Source: an uncultured Clostridia bacterium (GTDB lineage: Bacteria; Bacillota; Clostridia; Christensenellales; Borkfalkiaceae). From it: a stretch of 64,000 bases of DNA. How positions within the stretch are numbered: the first letter of the stretch is position 1; each line of letters opens with the position of its first letter. This document shows, piece after piece, positions 26,932-35,335 of the stretch. The stretch covers positions 16,056 through 80,055 of the forward strand of contig CALVWI010000009.1 in the NCBI GenBank assembly GCA_944367045.1, read 5' to 3'. The notes below the pieces were generated by a model. That model searched no databases. It was not told where the DNA came from and saw nothing but the letters and a program-made list of their open reading frames with translations. The position numbers and the translations under genes were made by a program.

Positions 26932-29876
26932 GCAAAACATTCGCCAATGTCTTGAAAGGGCTCACGGCGGCGCTCGCCGCGGTCTGCCTCGCCCTCGGCA
27001 TCGTCCTTGCCGCGGGCAGCGTTCCGCAGAGGGCATTCGCCGAGGAGACGGAGGGCAAGGTCCTCTATGAAGAGGACTTCTCGGAGGGCGCGGGCGCGCT
27101 CTCGGACTACGTCTCTGCATCGGGCGGAGAGGGGACGGTGACGAGCAATACCATGTTCGACCTGCCCCTTTCGGAGCCTTCGGCATCCAACAACTACTCG
27201 GTGGAGTTTGACCTCAAACTCACGGGCACGACGGAGTTCTACGTCCACTTCGTCGGCCTGGACGGCACCAATCACGACAACATCTATCTGTGCGTCATCG
27301 CGCAGGGCACCTACCTCCGCGTGACGGACAACTACGGCCACGACATCTACAACAACACGGGCGACCTGCACGGCGGGCTCGACGCGACGCCCGTCGACCT
27401 TTCGGACTTCGCGCACTTCAAGCTCGTGTTCTTCGAGGGGTACGTCGAACTGTGGGTGAACGGCACCCGCCGCTGTGTGAGCCACCTTGTCGACTTCGGC
27501 AACAACAACTACATGTCCCGCTCGCCCATCGAGGAGGGGACGATCTCTTCGATCGCCTTCCATGCGCAGAATGCGGGGGCGGCCGTGCTCGACAACATCC
27601 GCGTGACCGAGCCCGTCGGCGGGGCAACGCAATATGAGGCGACGAACGCGGAGGAGAGCACGTCCTCCTCCATGACCTTCCCGCTCTCGGCAGTCAACCT
27701 CTACCGCGAGAACTTCTCGGCAGAGGCGACCTTCCGCATCACGAGCACGGAGGCGGCGGGGTATTATCCCACCCTCAAGCTGTACGGGCTCAACGCCTCC
27801 CTCCGTGGGAACAATCAGAAGGAGTACGCCGTCAACGTGCAGGCGTATGTGGAGGGAAGCTCCTTCCTGCCGCAGATCATGTGGCAGCCCGAGGAGGCCG
27901 ACACGGCATGGCGGGACGTGACGGGAACGGCCGTCACCGTCAGCGAGGGCGACCTCGTCACCATGCGCGTCGAAGTGTACGGCGATCATTTCGACCTCTA
28001 CGTCAACGGCGAGCTCAACGCCTCCTCGACCTTCTCCGAGATGGGCCTTGAGGAGGGCCGCGTGCAGTACATCCGCGTGCAGAGCGGGGGCGGCGGCGCC
28101 GTCTGGACGCGCTTTGCCTATTGCGGGTTCGAAGGGGAGAACGGGATGTCCGTCACGGCGGACGAGACCCTCGTCATGGAGGGAACGCCCGTCACCTTCA
28201 CGGCACAGCCCTTCGGCGAGCGCGTATCGGATTGCGCATGGTATGTGAACGGCGAACGGCAGGCGGAGACGGGGCTCACCTTCGTCCTTGAGGGCGAGGC
28301 GGGCGAGTACTCCGTGCAGTACGGCAGCGGCACGCTCATGAGCGAGCCCGTCACGGTCACCGTCGTCGACCGCATGATCACGCTGTCCGCGGACAGGACG
28401 GAGATGTATCCCACCGAGTCGCTCACCGTCACGGCGGAGCTCATGGGCGACTTTACGGGCGAGAATTTTGCGTGGTACTTAAACGGCGAGAAGCTCGAGG
28501 AAACTTCGGCGTCCGTCACGCTCTCCTCGCTTGCGGCGGGCAGCTACACGCTGCAGTATAAGAGCGAGAACTGCGAGAGCACCATTACTTTCACCGTGCT
28601 CGAAGCGGAAGTCACCGTGACGACGGAGAAGAACAGCTACTTTACCGATGAGACCGCGACGTTCACGGCAGAGCTTTCGGGCATCCGTGAGGGCGAGAGC
28701 ATCTCGTGGTATGTGGACGGCACGCTGCAGGAGGGCGCAGAGGGCGAGACCTTCTCCCTTCCCATGAGCGCCTATGAGGCGGGCAGCAAGGTGAGGGTGT
28801 CTGCCGAGGCCGCGGGCATCCGCAGCGAGGAAGTGACGGTGAGCGTCGCCTTCGACGTCATGCAGTCCATCAAGGACAACGAGTACTACAAGATCGTCTA
28901 TGAGGACGTTCTCGAGGAGGGCGGCACCTACGGCAACTTCTCCGTCGGCAAGGACGAGGACGGCTCGCTCTACCTCTTCAGCGAAGTCGCGAACAACAGT
29001 ACCTACTACACGCTGAACGCGCCGTCGCTCTCGGGCACCGAGTATCTCTTCTCTTATGAGCTGTATATCCCCGCCGACGTCTCCATCAAGAGCTATATCT
29101 ATCCCTGCCTTGCGGGCCTCAATTCCAACTATCCCGCGGGCATGGTGGAAGTCGCGTGGGAGGTCAATCCCGAGGGCGTGCGTCCATATATCAAGGACCA
29201 GAGCACGGGCAAAGAGTACCTCCACACCGAGTACGGCTTCGGGCTCGATCTGAGCTACGAGGGCGGCATCGCCAAAAAGGGAGACTGGAACGAGATCGCG
29301 GTCGCCGTCTCGGGCAACTATGTCTCCATGTATATCAACGGGCAGATCGCGCTCTTCTTTGAGATGACGGGTGCAACGGTGCCCTCGGGCATCAGCTTCA
29401 ACCTCTTCCCCGACGGCGGGACGGGCGTCGTGCCCCTGCGCATCCGCAACATCCTCATCGCGGGCGTCGTGGAGCCTGCCCCCGACCTTCAGAGCGTCAC
29501 CGTCTCCCTCTCCTCCGTCAATGTGGAGAAGGGCGGCACCCTGACTGCCTCCGCAACACTCAACCCCTTCAACGCCGAGGCGAATGAGATCGTCTGGTAC
29601 GTCAACGGCGAGAAGGCGGGCGAGGGCTCCCTCAGCTTCACCTTCACGGCAGAGGAGGAGGGCGAATACACCGTCGTGTGCGAAGTGGACGGCATCCGCA
29701 GCGCGGAAAAGACGTTCACCGTCACGGCTCCCTCGGGCGGTGACAGCGGGAGCGAACCATCGGACAACACCGGGCTTTGGATCGGCATCGGCGTTGCGGC
29801 CGGCGTCGTCGTCATTGCGGGCATCGTCATCGCAGTCGTCGTCGTGAAAAAGAAGAAGTCCGAGAAGGACGAGTGA
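26928..29876 (+). CDS. Large membrane-anchored surface protein with lectin-like and Ig-like repeats
   Basis: 982-residue exported protein: signal peptide (residues 1-39, ending QRAFA), two or three concanavalin/laminin-G-like beta domains (about 45-390), three Ig-like repeats of about 80 residues (about 400-640), another lectin-like domain (about 645-845), a fourth Ig-like repeat, then a membrane helix (GLWIGIGVAAGVVVIAGIVIA) and a Lys-rich tail. The Ig repeats share a WYVNGE/WYLNGE/WYVDGT core. No catalytic motif or LPXTG is seen, so it probably binds polysaccharide at the cell surface. Start overlaps the preceding stop (ATGA) after CGGAGGAAAA. It sits between the importer and the second GH32-like lipoprotein. 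Domain borders are approximate. Confidence 0.8.
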   Translation: MSKTFANVLKGLTAALAAVCLALGIVLAAGSVPQRAFAEETEGKVLYEEDFSEGAGALSDYVSASGGEGTVTSNTMFDLPLSEPSASNNYSVEFDLKLTGTTEFYVHFVGLDGTNHDNIYLCVIAQGTYLRVTDNYGHDIYNNTGDLHGGLDATPVDLSDFAHFKLVFFEGYVELWVNGTRRCVSHLVDFGNNNYMSRSPIEEGTISSIAFHAQNAGAAVLDNIRVTEPVGGATQYEATNAEESTSSSMTFPLSAVNLYRENFSAEATFRITSTEAAGYYPTLKLYGLNASLRGNNQKEYAVNVQAYVEGSSFLPQIMWQPEEADTAWRDVTGTAVTVSEGDLVTMRVEVYGDHFDLYVNGELNASSTFSEMGLEEGRVQYIRVQSGGGGAVWTRFAYCGFEGENGMSVTADETLVMEGTPVTFTAQPFGERVSDCAWYVNGERQAETGLTFVLEGEAGEYSVQYGSGTLMSEPVTVTVVDRMITLSADRTEMYPTESLTVTAELMGDFTGENFAWYLNGEKLEETSASVTLSSLAAGSYTLQYKSENCESTITFTVLEAEVTVTTEKNSYFTDETATFTAELSGIREGESISWYVDGTLQEGAEGETFSLPMSAYEAGSKVRVSAEAAGIRSEEVTVSVAFDVMQSIKDNEYYKIVYEDVLEEGGTYGNFSVGKDEDGSLYLFSEVANNSTYYTLNAPSLSGTEYLFSYELYIPADVSIKSYIYPCLAGLNSNYPAGMVEVAWEVNPEGVRPYIKDQSTGKEYLHTEYGFGLDLSYEGGIAKKGDWNEIAVAVSGNYVSMYINGQIALFFEMTGATVPSGISFNLFPDGGTGVVPLRIRNILIAGVVEPAPDLQSVTVSLSSVNVEKGGTLTASATLNPFNAEANEIVWYVNGEKAGEGSLSFTFTAEEEGEYTVVCEVDGIRSAEKTFTVTAPSGGDSGSEPSDNTGLWIGIGVAAGVVVIAGIVIAVVVVKKKKSEKDE

Positions 29877-29889
29877 TATCGTGCGGGAC

Positions 29890-29917
29890 GGCCGCGCGCG
29901 GGAGCGCGCGGCCCTTT
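29890..29917 (+). terminator. GC-rich hairpin between the surface protein and lipoprotein B genes
   Basis: GGCCGCGCGC (29890-29899) and GCGCGCGGCC (29904-29913) form a perfect 10-bp stem, but the tail is CTTTCCCC, so it is more likely a partial terminator or mRNA-stability hairpin that lowers expression of the last gene. Confidence 0.5.
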
Positions 29918-29932
29918 CCCCTGAGGAGGAAC

Positions 29933-31840
29933 ATGAAGAGAATACTCGCGGCGGCAGCCGCAGGATGTTTGATGATCTGGGGGTTATTGCCGATGTGTGC
30001 CTGTAAGGAAGAGGAGGCGCCGTTCGACTATGCGGCGCTCTACAAGACGGAACGGACGCAGCCGTACGAGGGCGAGGCGCTCACCTCGCGCTCCCGCTAC
30101 GGCTACACCTGTGCGAACGCGCAGGGCTTTCACAACTGGTACTATCTCTACGGAAGGGCGGGCGCGCTTTCCGAGATGACGTGGGATGCGTCCAAGAGCC
30201 GCTGGACGGGCGGCGGGGCCTCCATGGACGGCGAACTGCTCTCCCCGTCGGGCGAAAATATGGCGGTCAGGATGTACCGCTCTCCCTCGGGCGGAGAGGC
30301 CGTCCTCTACGGCAACTACCGCGCCGCAGGGGAGGAGGGCGCCTCGGTGCTCGTCTTTGTCGACGGCGAGAAAGTCTATGAGGGCACCCTGCAGGGCGGC
30401 GACACGGTGGGGTACTACATGGAAGTTCCCGTCACCCTCCGCGAGGGCAGCGAGGTGTGCTTTGCGGCCTCGGGCGGGGATGTATTGTTCGATCCCGCCG
30501 TGACCTTCGAGAACGCGCAGAACGAGTCGCTCTATCACCTGACCGCCGCGGGCAAGCAGTACGGCGACGTCTTTCCCTACTACGACGAGGAGCAGCACCG
30601 CCTCTACATGGGCTTTCTGTGGTCGGACAATGCGGCGCTCCCCGACAACTACCACGACGCCCTCGAAGTTTCCGACAACATGCTCACCTATACCGATGTT
30701 CCCGAGGCGAACAACTACGACGTGTGGCAGTACTACCGCGAGCACTACCGCCTCCATCAGCTCTTTGACGTGAGCCGCTTCTGCGACAGGAGCATCTATC
30801 CCTATGGCGTGCGCGACAATATGCTGTACTTCGACGAGGAGAACGGGCGCTATCTCATGGTCGCGGGCTGTTACTATGCGTTCGACGCCGCGGCGCAGAC
30901 CTCCGACCTCGTCATCTACGCATCTGACGACGAGATGGGCCTGAGCTGGACGCAGCCCGCAAACGTCGTCGAGGCAGGCTATTCGCGCAACCTGCCCGAG
31001 TGCCCCTCCCTCATGAAGATCGGGAACAGGTGGTACGTCTTTGTCTCGGTCGCCTACAACACGGCGCATCAGGTGGGGCTGCTCCAATACTGGACGGGCG
31101 ACGAGGGCGTCGACTGCATGGACGTCGACTGGTCGCAAAAGGAGTTCGCTTTCCTCGACGGCGAGGACCTCTGTGCGGCGCGTCCCACGCAGGTGGGGGA
31201 GAAGGTGTACCTCTGGGGCTGGATCCCCTCCACCTACGACAGTATGCCCTGGGCGCCCTGGGCGGGCTATCTCAATCTTCCGCGTGAAGTCGTCGTGCGC
31301 GAGGACGGCTCCCTCGGCGGTCGGCTGGATCCGGGGCTCTCCGCGCTCCTCAACTACGGCAAGGTGTACGCGGTGGGGGAGGGGAACTTTACGGCGGAGA
31401 ACGCCTCCTATGCGGACGGAACGCTCATCTCGGGCGGCGGGCTCGTGCGCCTCGGCGACTTCCACCGCACCTATACGACCTTCCGTATGGATATGAATGA
31501 GAGTCAAAGAGCGGGCATTCAGATGGAACAGGACGGAAAGCGGTACCAGGTCGTCATCGAGCGGGAGGGCGGAAAAGCCTTCATGAAGGTACTCTCTCCC
31601 GATGATCCGTCGCACAAGGTGAACAGCACGATCTGCCTTCCCTCCGATACGGGCGTGTTTGACGTCAAGATCGTCTCCGACGGAGAATTTATCGAGTTCT
31701 TTGTCAACGATACCTGCGCCCTGACTGCTCACACCGCAATGACGGGAATGTCGCATACGCTCTCGCTTTTTTGCGACAAGGAAGCGGAATTTTCCAATGT
31801 CAGCGTCTCCAAACTCCGTCCCTACGGAGAGATCGACTGA
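29933..31840 (+). CDS. GH32-like surface lipoprotein B
   Basis: 635-residue exported protein with a hydrophobic signal (AAAAAGCLMIWGLLPMCAC) ending in a plausible lipobox cysteine. It resembles lipoprotein A: an ALYKTERTQPYEGEAL opening, a GGGASM segment, GDVFPYYDEEQHRLYMGF (probable nucleophile Asp), LPECPSLMKIGNRWYVFVS and a C-terminal beta-sandwich. The middle motif reads GVRDNMLYF, with Asn replacing the Pro of RDP. That may indicate changed specificity; the Asp itself is kept. Start follows GAGGAGGAAC at 29933. Last gene of the operon before a terminator. Activity is not established. Confidence 0.75.
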   Translation: MKRILAAAAAGCLMIWGLLPMCACKEEEAPFDYAALYKTERTQPYEGEALTSRSRYGYTCANAQGFHNWYYLYGRAGALSEMTWDASKSRWTGGGASMDGELLSPSGENMAVRMYRSPSGGEAVLYGNYRAAGEEGASVLVFVDGEKVYEGTLQGGDTVGYYMEVPVTLREGSEVCFAASGGDVLFDPAVTFENAQNESLYHLTAAGKQYGDVFPYYDEEQHRLYMGFLWSDNAALPDNYHDALEVSDNMLTYTDVPEANNYDVWQYYREHYRLHQLFDVSRFCDRSIYPYGVRDNMLYFDEENGRYLMVAGCYYAFDAAAQTSDLVIYASDDEMGLSWTQPANVVEAGYSRNLPECPSLMKIGNRWYVFVSVAYNTAHQVGLLQYWTGDEGVDCMDVDWSQKEFAFLDGEDLCAARPTQVGEKVYLWGWIPSTYDSMPWAPWAGYLNLPREVVVREDGSLGGRLDPGLSALLNYGKVYAVGEGNFTAENASYADGTLISGGGLVRLGDFHRTYTTFRMDMNESQRAGIQMEQDGKRYQVVIEREGGKAFMKVLSPDDPSHKVNSTICLPSDTGVFDVKIVSDGEFIEFFVNDTCALTAHTAMTGMSHTLSLFCDKEAEFSNVSVSKLRPYGEID

Positions 31841-31869
31841 CGTATCACACCGATAAAACCGAGAGAGGA

Positions 31870-31895
31870 CCGGGCGGGATGCCCGGCCTTCTTTT
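31870..31895 (+). terminator. Terminator of the GH32/ABC operon
   Basis: CCGGGC (31870-31875) pairs with GCCCGG (31881-31886) around GGGAT and is followed by CCTTCTTTTGTG. Confidence 0.75.
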
Positions 31896-32028
31896 GTGTG
31901 TTTTCCGCAAACCAATGAGCAGAATTTTCACAAAAGATAAAATTCTGACATAAAGGGAAATATTCCGCAAAACAAGCGGGGAGGGAGATGCTATACTATA
32001 GAGGAAAATGTAGTAAGGGAGGGTCGGT

Positions 32029-32460
32029 ATGAACGAAAACCGAGAGCTTGACGGCATTCATTTTTTGTTTCCCGTGGGGGAGAAGACGCCTGCTAAATCG
32101 CAGAAGTCCTTTACGGGCGGGGACGTGTATCATTTCATGTTCATTCCGCACGAGAGCAAACTCAACTGTCCCTTGGGGAACGTGACTTACACGCCCGGTT
32201 CGCGCAATAGTTGGCACGCGCACCCCGGGCTGCAGGTGCTTCTTGTCACCTACGGAAGGGGCTGGTATCAGGAGGAGGGAAAAGAGCCGCGCGAATTGCA
32301 CGCGGGCGATTACGTCGTCGTGGAGCCCGGCGTCAAGCATTGGCACGGCGCCGCGAAAGACAGCTATATGGCGCAGCTGGGGTTTGTCGCCAACTGCCCC
32401 GAAAACTCTACGCTGACCTTTGAGCACGTTTCGGACGAAGAATACAGTAAATTACCATAA
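32029..32460 (+). CDS. Cupin-domain protein
   Basis: 143-residue single-cupin protein. Metal-binding residues appear in NSWHAHPGLQVLLVTYGRG (HxH and later residues of motif 1) and EPGVKHWHGA (motif 2 His). Such proteins can be small enzymes or ligand binders and are often paired with a reductase. It is followed 14 bp later by an SDR gene and probably shares its transcript. A -10 (TATACT at 31992) lies upstream, but no convincing -35 was found. Substrate unknown. Confidence 0.85.
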   Translation: MNENRELDGIHFLFPVGEKTPAKSQKSFTGGDVYHFMFIPHESKLNCPLGNVTYTPGSRNSWHAHPGLQVLLVTYGRGWYQEEGKEPRELHAGDYVVVEPGVKHWHGAAKDSYMAQLGFVANCPENSTLTFEHVSDEEYSKLP

Positions 32461-32474
32461 AAGAGGAGAAAAGC

Positions 32475-33446
32475 ATGAACAGTTTACAGGGAAAAGTGGC
32501 GCTCGTCACGGGTTCGGGGCAGGGCGTCGGCCGCGGCATTGCCGAGTTCTTTGCCCAGGAGGGCGCCGTCGTCATCACCAACAACCGCAAGAGGAAGCAG
32601 AATGCCGCGGTGCCCGATTATCTCACGGGCGAGGCGCGGGAGCAGTTCCTCGCATTGAGCGGTGACGCCGAGACTGCGGCGGAGGCGATCCGAAAAAAGG
32701 GCGGGAAAGCCGAGGCGTATTTTTGCGACGTCTCCGACTACGCCGCCGTGAAAGAGATGATCGACGCCGTCGTTCAAAAGTACGGGCATATCGATATCGT
32801 CGTCAATAACGCCGCTGTCACGCAGGCGGGCGGGCTCATGCTGCTTTCCGAGAGCGATTGGGACCGGCAGACCGTTGTCAAGCTCAAGGGCGCCTTCAAC
32901 ACGATGCGCCTTGCCGCGCCCTACATGATCGAGCAGGGCGGCGGGAGCTTCATCAACGTCGCTTCCGATGCGTGGGTGGGCATGGCGAATGCCGCCGCTT
33001 ACAGCGCGGCCAACGCAGGGCTCGTGGGGCTGACCCGCTCCTGTGCCATGGAGCTTCTCCACTATAACATCAACGTCAACGCCATCTGCCCGCAGGCGGC
33101 GTCTCCGGGACACGTCTCGGGCTTCACGAAGACGCTCCTCACCCTCGAGAAGGCGATGGGTGAGGGGTTCCACATGCCCGATGAAAAGCGCAAAGAGGTG
33201 GAGGCCGACCACGGCGACGCCAAAAACCTTGCTCCCTTTCTTGCCTTTCTCGCAAGCGACGCGGGAAGGAATAAGACGGGCGGCGTATTCTCCCTAACGG
33301 CTTCGGGCCGAATCTCGTGGTACGCGCCCGAGAAGGAGCTCGACGGGCTGCCGCGCTCTTCCCCTCGCACGGTGGAGGAGATCGCAGAGCTCATCCCGAA
33401 GTCGCCTCTGAAGGATGCTTTCATGTACGTCGGGGATATATTTTAG
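32475..33446 (+). CDS. SDR-family oxidoreductase with Asn in place of the catalytic Lys
   Basis: 323-residue short-chain dehydrogenase/reductase. Cofactor loop TGSGQGVGRG (residues 12-21), NNAA at 111-114, and the active-site region Ser164 ... Tyr176-Ser-Ala-Ala-Asn180. The classical YxxxK motif is therefore YxxxN; the codon is AAC, not AAA/AAG. The protein is also about 60 residues longer than simple SDRs, with a C-terminal extension containing a DHGDAKNLAPFLAFLASD segment typical of SDR C-termini. It may be a modified or non-oxidoreductase SDR. The start has AGAGGAGAAAAGC upstream. Likely operon with the cupin. Confidence 0.88.
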   Translation: MNSLQGKVALVTGSGQGVGRGIAEFFAQEGAVVITNNRKRKQNAAVPDYLTGEAREQFLALSGDAETAAEAIRKKGGKAEAYFCDVSDYAAVKEMIDAVVQKYGHIDIVVNNAAVTQAGGLMLLSESDWDRQTVVKLKGAFNTMRLAAPYMIEQGGGSFINVASDAWVGMANAAAYSAANAGLVGLTRSCAMELLHYNINVNAICPQAASPGHVSGFTKTLLTLEKAMGEGFHMPDEKRKEVEADHGDAKNLAPFLAFLASDAGRNKTGGVFSLTASGRISWYAPEKELDGLPRSSPRTVEEIAELIPKSPLKDAFMYVGDIF

Positions 33447-33504
33447 AAATTTGTCGAAATAAGCCGTTCGGATTCCGGGCGCCCATTTCGAATTTCATCA
33501 AAAT

Positions 33505-33538
33505 AAAAAGAGGACTTCCAGGCGGAAGTCCTCTTTTT
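33505..33538. terminator. Bidirectional terminator
   Basis: AAAAAGAGGACTTCC (33505-33519) and GGAAGTCCTCTTTTT (33524-33538) form a perfect 15-bp stem with a 4-base loop. It serves both the SDR gene and the convergent membrane-protein gene. Confidence 0.92.
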
Positions 33539-33539
33539 G

Positions 33540-34541
33540 TCAGTCTTTCAGGTCAGGTGCTGCGGGGGGATCGGCCGCGGCGGGGAGCGGCTTGTTCAGC
33601 TTTTTCTTTCGGCGGATGCCGTCGAAGATCATATAGATGCCGAGGCAGGCTGTGAAGATGCAGACCGCAAATCCCACGAGGGCGTTCAACTGGGGCGGGA
33701 GATCGCCGCCGGCTGCCGTAGAGAGCGTGATCCCCAGCGAGAACAGTGAGACGAGTGCATCTGTTAAATTGATGTTTCTCAGCGACTGCGCGATCGGTTC
33801 GTGAGCCCGGCCGGATTTTATTTTGTTGATAACGGCGAGGATGACTTTATAGAAGGTGTATGTGGCATTGGCAATGGCGAGGATCAGGCCTGTCTCGCTC
33901 TTTTGCGGAAGGATGATCATCAGTGTGATGACGGCAGAGAGCGAGCCTTCCAGCACGAGCAGCGCCGCTCCGCACCAGAGGTAGACGGTAAGCCTTGCCC
34001 TTAAGAACTCGCTCGATCCCTTGCCGTACTTCTTGAGGGCGCGGCCCGAGAAGAGGATGACAATGAGCCGTATCAGCATGAGCGCGAAGTAGTACGAGGT
34101 GAGGGCGTAGTACCACGGTGAGCTGTAGTTGATGGCCGTCACGCCGTTTACGATGACGTAGGCGAAATTGATGAGCGTCGTGATGCCGGAAAAGACGATG
34201 GTGCGCACCGAATAGCTCGAGAGGAAGGTGTCCGCAAACTTAATCTTGCGGAGTTTCTGTTCGGCGGTGTGCTTTGCGTTGGGCCCCCAGCGCACGACGG
34301 TGTAGATGGAGTAAGCAAGGAAGAGTGCCGCAAAGCCGTAGACGACGGCGGCGACGCTGTTCTCCCCGGAAGAGGAGGCGAGATAGGCAGAGGCTATGAT
34401 GAGTCCGATCGTTGCGAGATACAGAAGGATAAGGAACCATACGGGCGGCTCCTTTAAAAAGCCGAGGATCTGCCTGAAGGATTCCTTCCCGCTTGTGCCC
34501 GCTGCGGAGGGCTTGCTGTTGGGTTTTTGTTCTTTTGCCAT
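33540..34541 (-). CDS. Multi-spanning membrane protein of unknown function
   Basis: 333-residue protein with roughly eight predicted membrane helices, a hydrophilic N-terminal 35 residues and a Lys/Pro/Ala-rich C-terminal tail (KKKLNKPLPAAADPP), both probably cytoplasmic. Two halves look weakly related (each has an IN/NLTDA or KFADTF element before a helix). No transport, enzyme or binding signature is recognised. It has its own promoter, ribosome site (AAGAGGAACGAGC) and terminator, so it stands alone. Confidence 0.8.
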   Translation of the reverse strand: MAKEQKPNSKPSAAGTSGKESFRQILGFLKEPPVWFLILLYLATIGLIIASAYLASSSGENSVAAVVYGFAALFLAYSIYTVVRWGPNAKHTAEQKLRKIKFADTFLSSYSVRTIVFSGITTLINFAYVIVNGVTAINYSSPWYYALTSYYFALMLIRLIVILFSGRALKKYGKGSSEFLRARLTVYLWCGAALLVLEGSLSAVITLMIILPQKSETGLILAIANATYTFYKVILAVINKIKSGRAHEPIAQSLRNINLTDALVSLFSLGITLSTAAGGDLPPQLNALVGFAVCIFTACLGIYMIFDGIRRKKKLNKPLPAAADPPAAPDLKD

Positions 34542-34562
34542 TGCTCGTTCCTCTTAAGTACT

Positions 34563-34591
34563 ATGATATCATATCTGAACATTTTTATCAA
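34563..34591 (-). promoter_or_regulatory. Promoter of the unknown membrane protein gene
   Basis: On the minus strand TTGATA (34591-34586) and TATCAT (34568-34563) are 17 bp apart, about 22 bp before the start codon. Confidence 0.7.
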
Positions 34592-34615
34592 GAGGAAATC
34601 CCGTTTTTTTGGCAG

Positions 34616-34649
34616 GTGAGCGCCAAATTGCGCCTCACTATGCTATAAT
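34616..34649 (+). promoter_or_regulatory. -10 box with upstream inverted repeat, holin-like cassette
   Basis: TATAAT at 34644-34649 lacks a good -35 at the normal distance. Where the -35 would be, GTGAGCGC and GCGC(C)TCAC (34616-34638) form an inverted repeat with one bulged base, which suggests a regulator-dependent promoter. Confidence 0.5.
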
Positions 34650-34693
34650 GGAGGAAAAGCGGGAGGCGGGAACCCTCCCGAGGGGGAGGAAGT

Positions 34694-35011
34694 ATGTGGG
34701 AATTGCTGTTGGCGGCGGGCATTCCGTCCGTCATCGTCTCATGTGTCGTGTCGGCGCTCATAAGGCGGCTGGAGCGGCGGGAGAGGCAGCGCGGCGAGGA
34801 ACAAAAGCGGCGCGAGGAGGACAGGCATAAACTAGAACTCTTGCAGATCCGCGGGACGCTCGCGGCGATGAGTCTGGGCGAGGCGACGGCGACCGCGCTC
34901 AAGCGCGGCCACACGAACGGGGAGACCGATCAGGCGCTCGAGTACGAGCAGAGGGTCAAGCACGAGATGCGTGCGTTTTTGGAAAAGAGCGGCGTCGACC
35001 ACGTCGCATGA
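34694..35011 (+). CDS. Small membrane-anchored coiled-coil protein, phage holin-cassette type
   Basis: 105-residue protein with one N-terminal helix (LLLAAGIPSVIVSCVVSALI) followed by a charged coiled-coil-like stretch (RRLERRERQRGEEQKRREED). Proteins of this shape often lie directly before holin genes in Clostridia phages. The stop is followed 30 bp later by a holin-like gene. There are no other phage structural genes nearby, so this is probably a remnant or a domesticated piece. Confidence 0.65.
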   Translation: MWELLLAAGIPSVIVSCVVSALIRRLERRERQRGEEQKRREEDRHKLELLQIRGTLAAMSLGEATATALKRGHTNGETDQALEYEQRVKHEMRAFLEKSGVDHVA

Positions 35012-35041
35012 AGGCCGCGAAAGGCGGCAAAGGGGGAGAAT

Positions 35042-35335
35042 ATGGAAAGTGCAGCGGAGATGGTTTCGATCCCGGTGATCGTTGCCATCGTGTATGGCGT
35101 GATGGCGGTGTACCGTCAGTTGGTGGCGGGGAAGGCCGCCGTGTGGACGAGCCTCATTCCCGTCTGGGCGGGGCTCTTGGGGACGGTGCTGGGCGTCGTC
35201 GCCTACTACCTCGTGCCCGAGGCGATGCCCGCGGACAATGTGCTCATGGCGGTTTTATTGGGCCTTTCGTCGGGACTTGCCGCGACGGGCGCCGACCAGG
35301 TGTATAAGCAGATCAAAAAGTCGGGGGACGCATGA
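35042..35335 (+). CDS. Phage holin-like small membrane protein
   Basis: 97-residue protein with three or four predicted helices. The repeated small-residue pattern (GLLGTVLGVVAYYLVPE, MAVLLGLSSGLAATGADQVYKQIKK) resembles Firmicutes phage holins. Holins form membrane pores that release an endolysin, but no endolysin gene follows; the next gene starts within its last codons. Assignment by resemblance and by the preceding coiled-coil gene. Confidence 0.65.
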   Translation: MESAAEMVSIPVIVAIVYGVMAVYRQLVAGKAAVWTSLIPVWAGLLGTVLGVVAYYLVPEAMPADNVLMAVLLGLSSGLAATGADQVYKQIKKSGDA

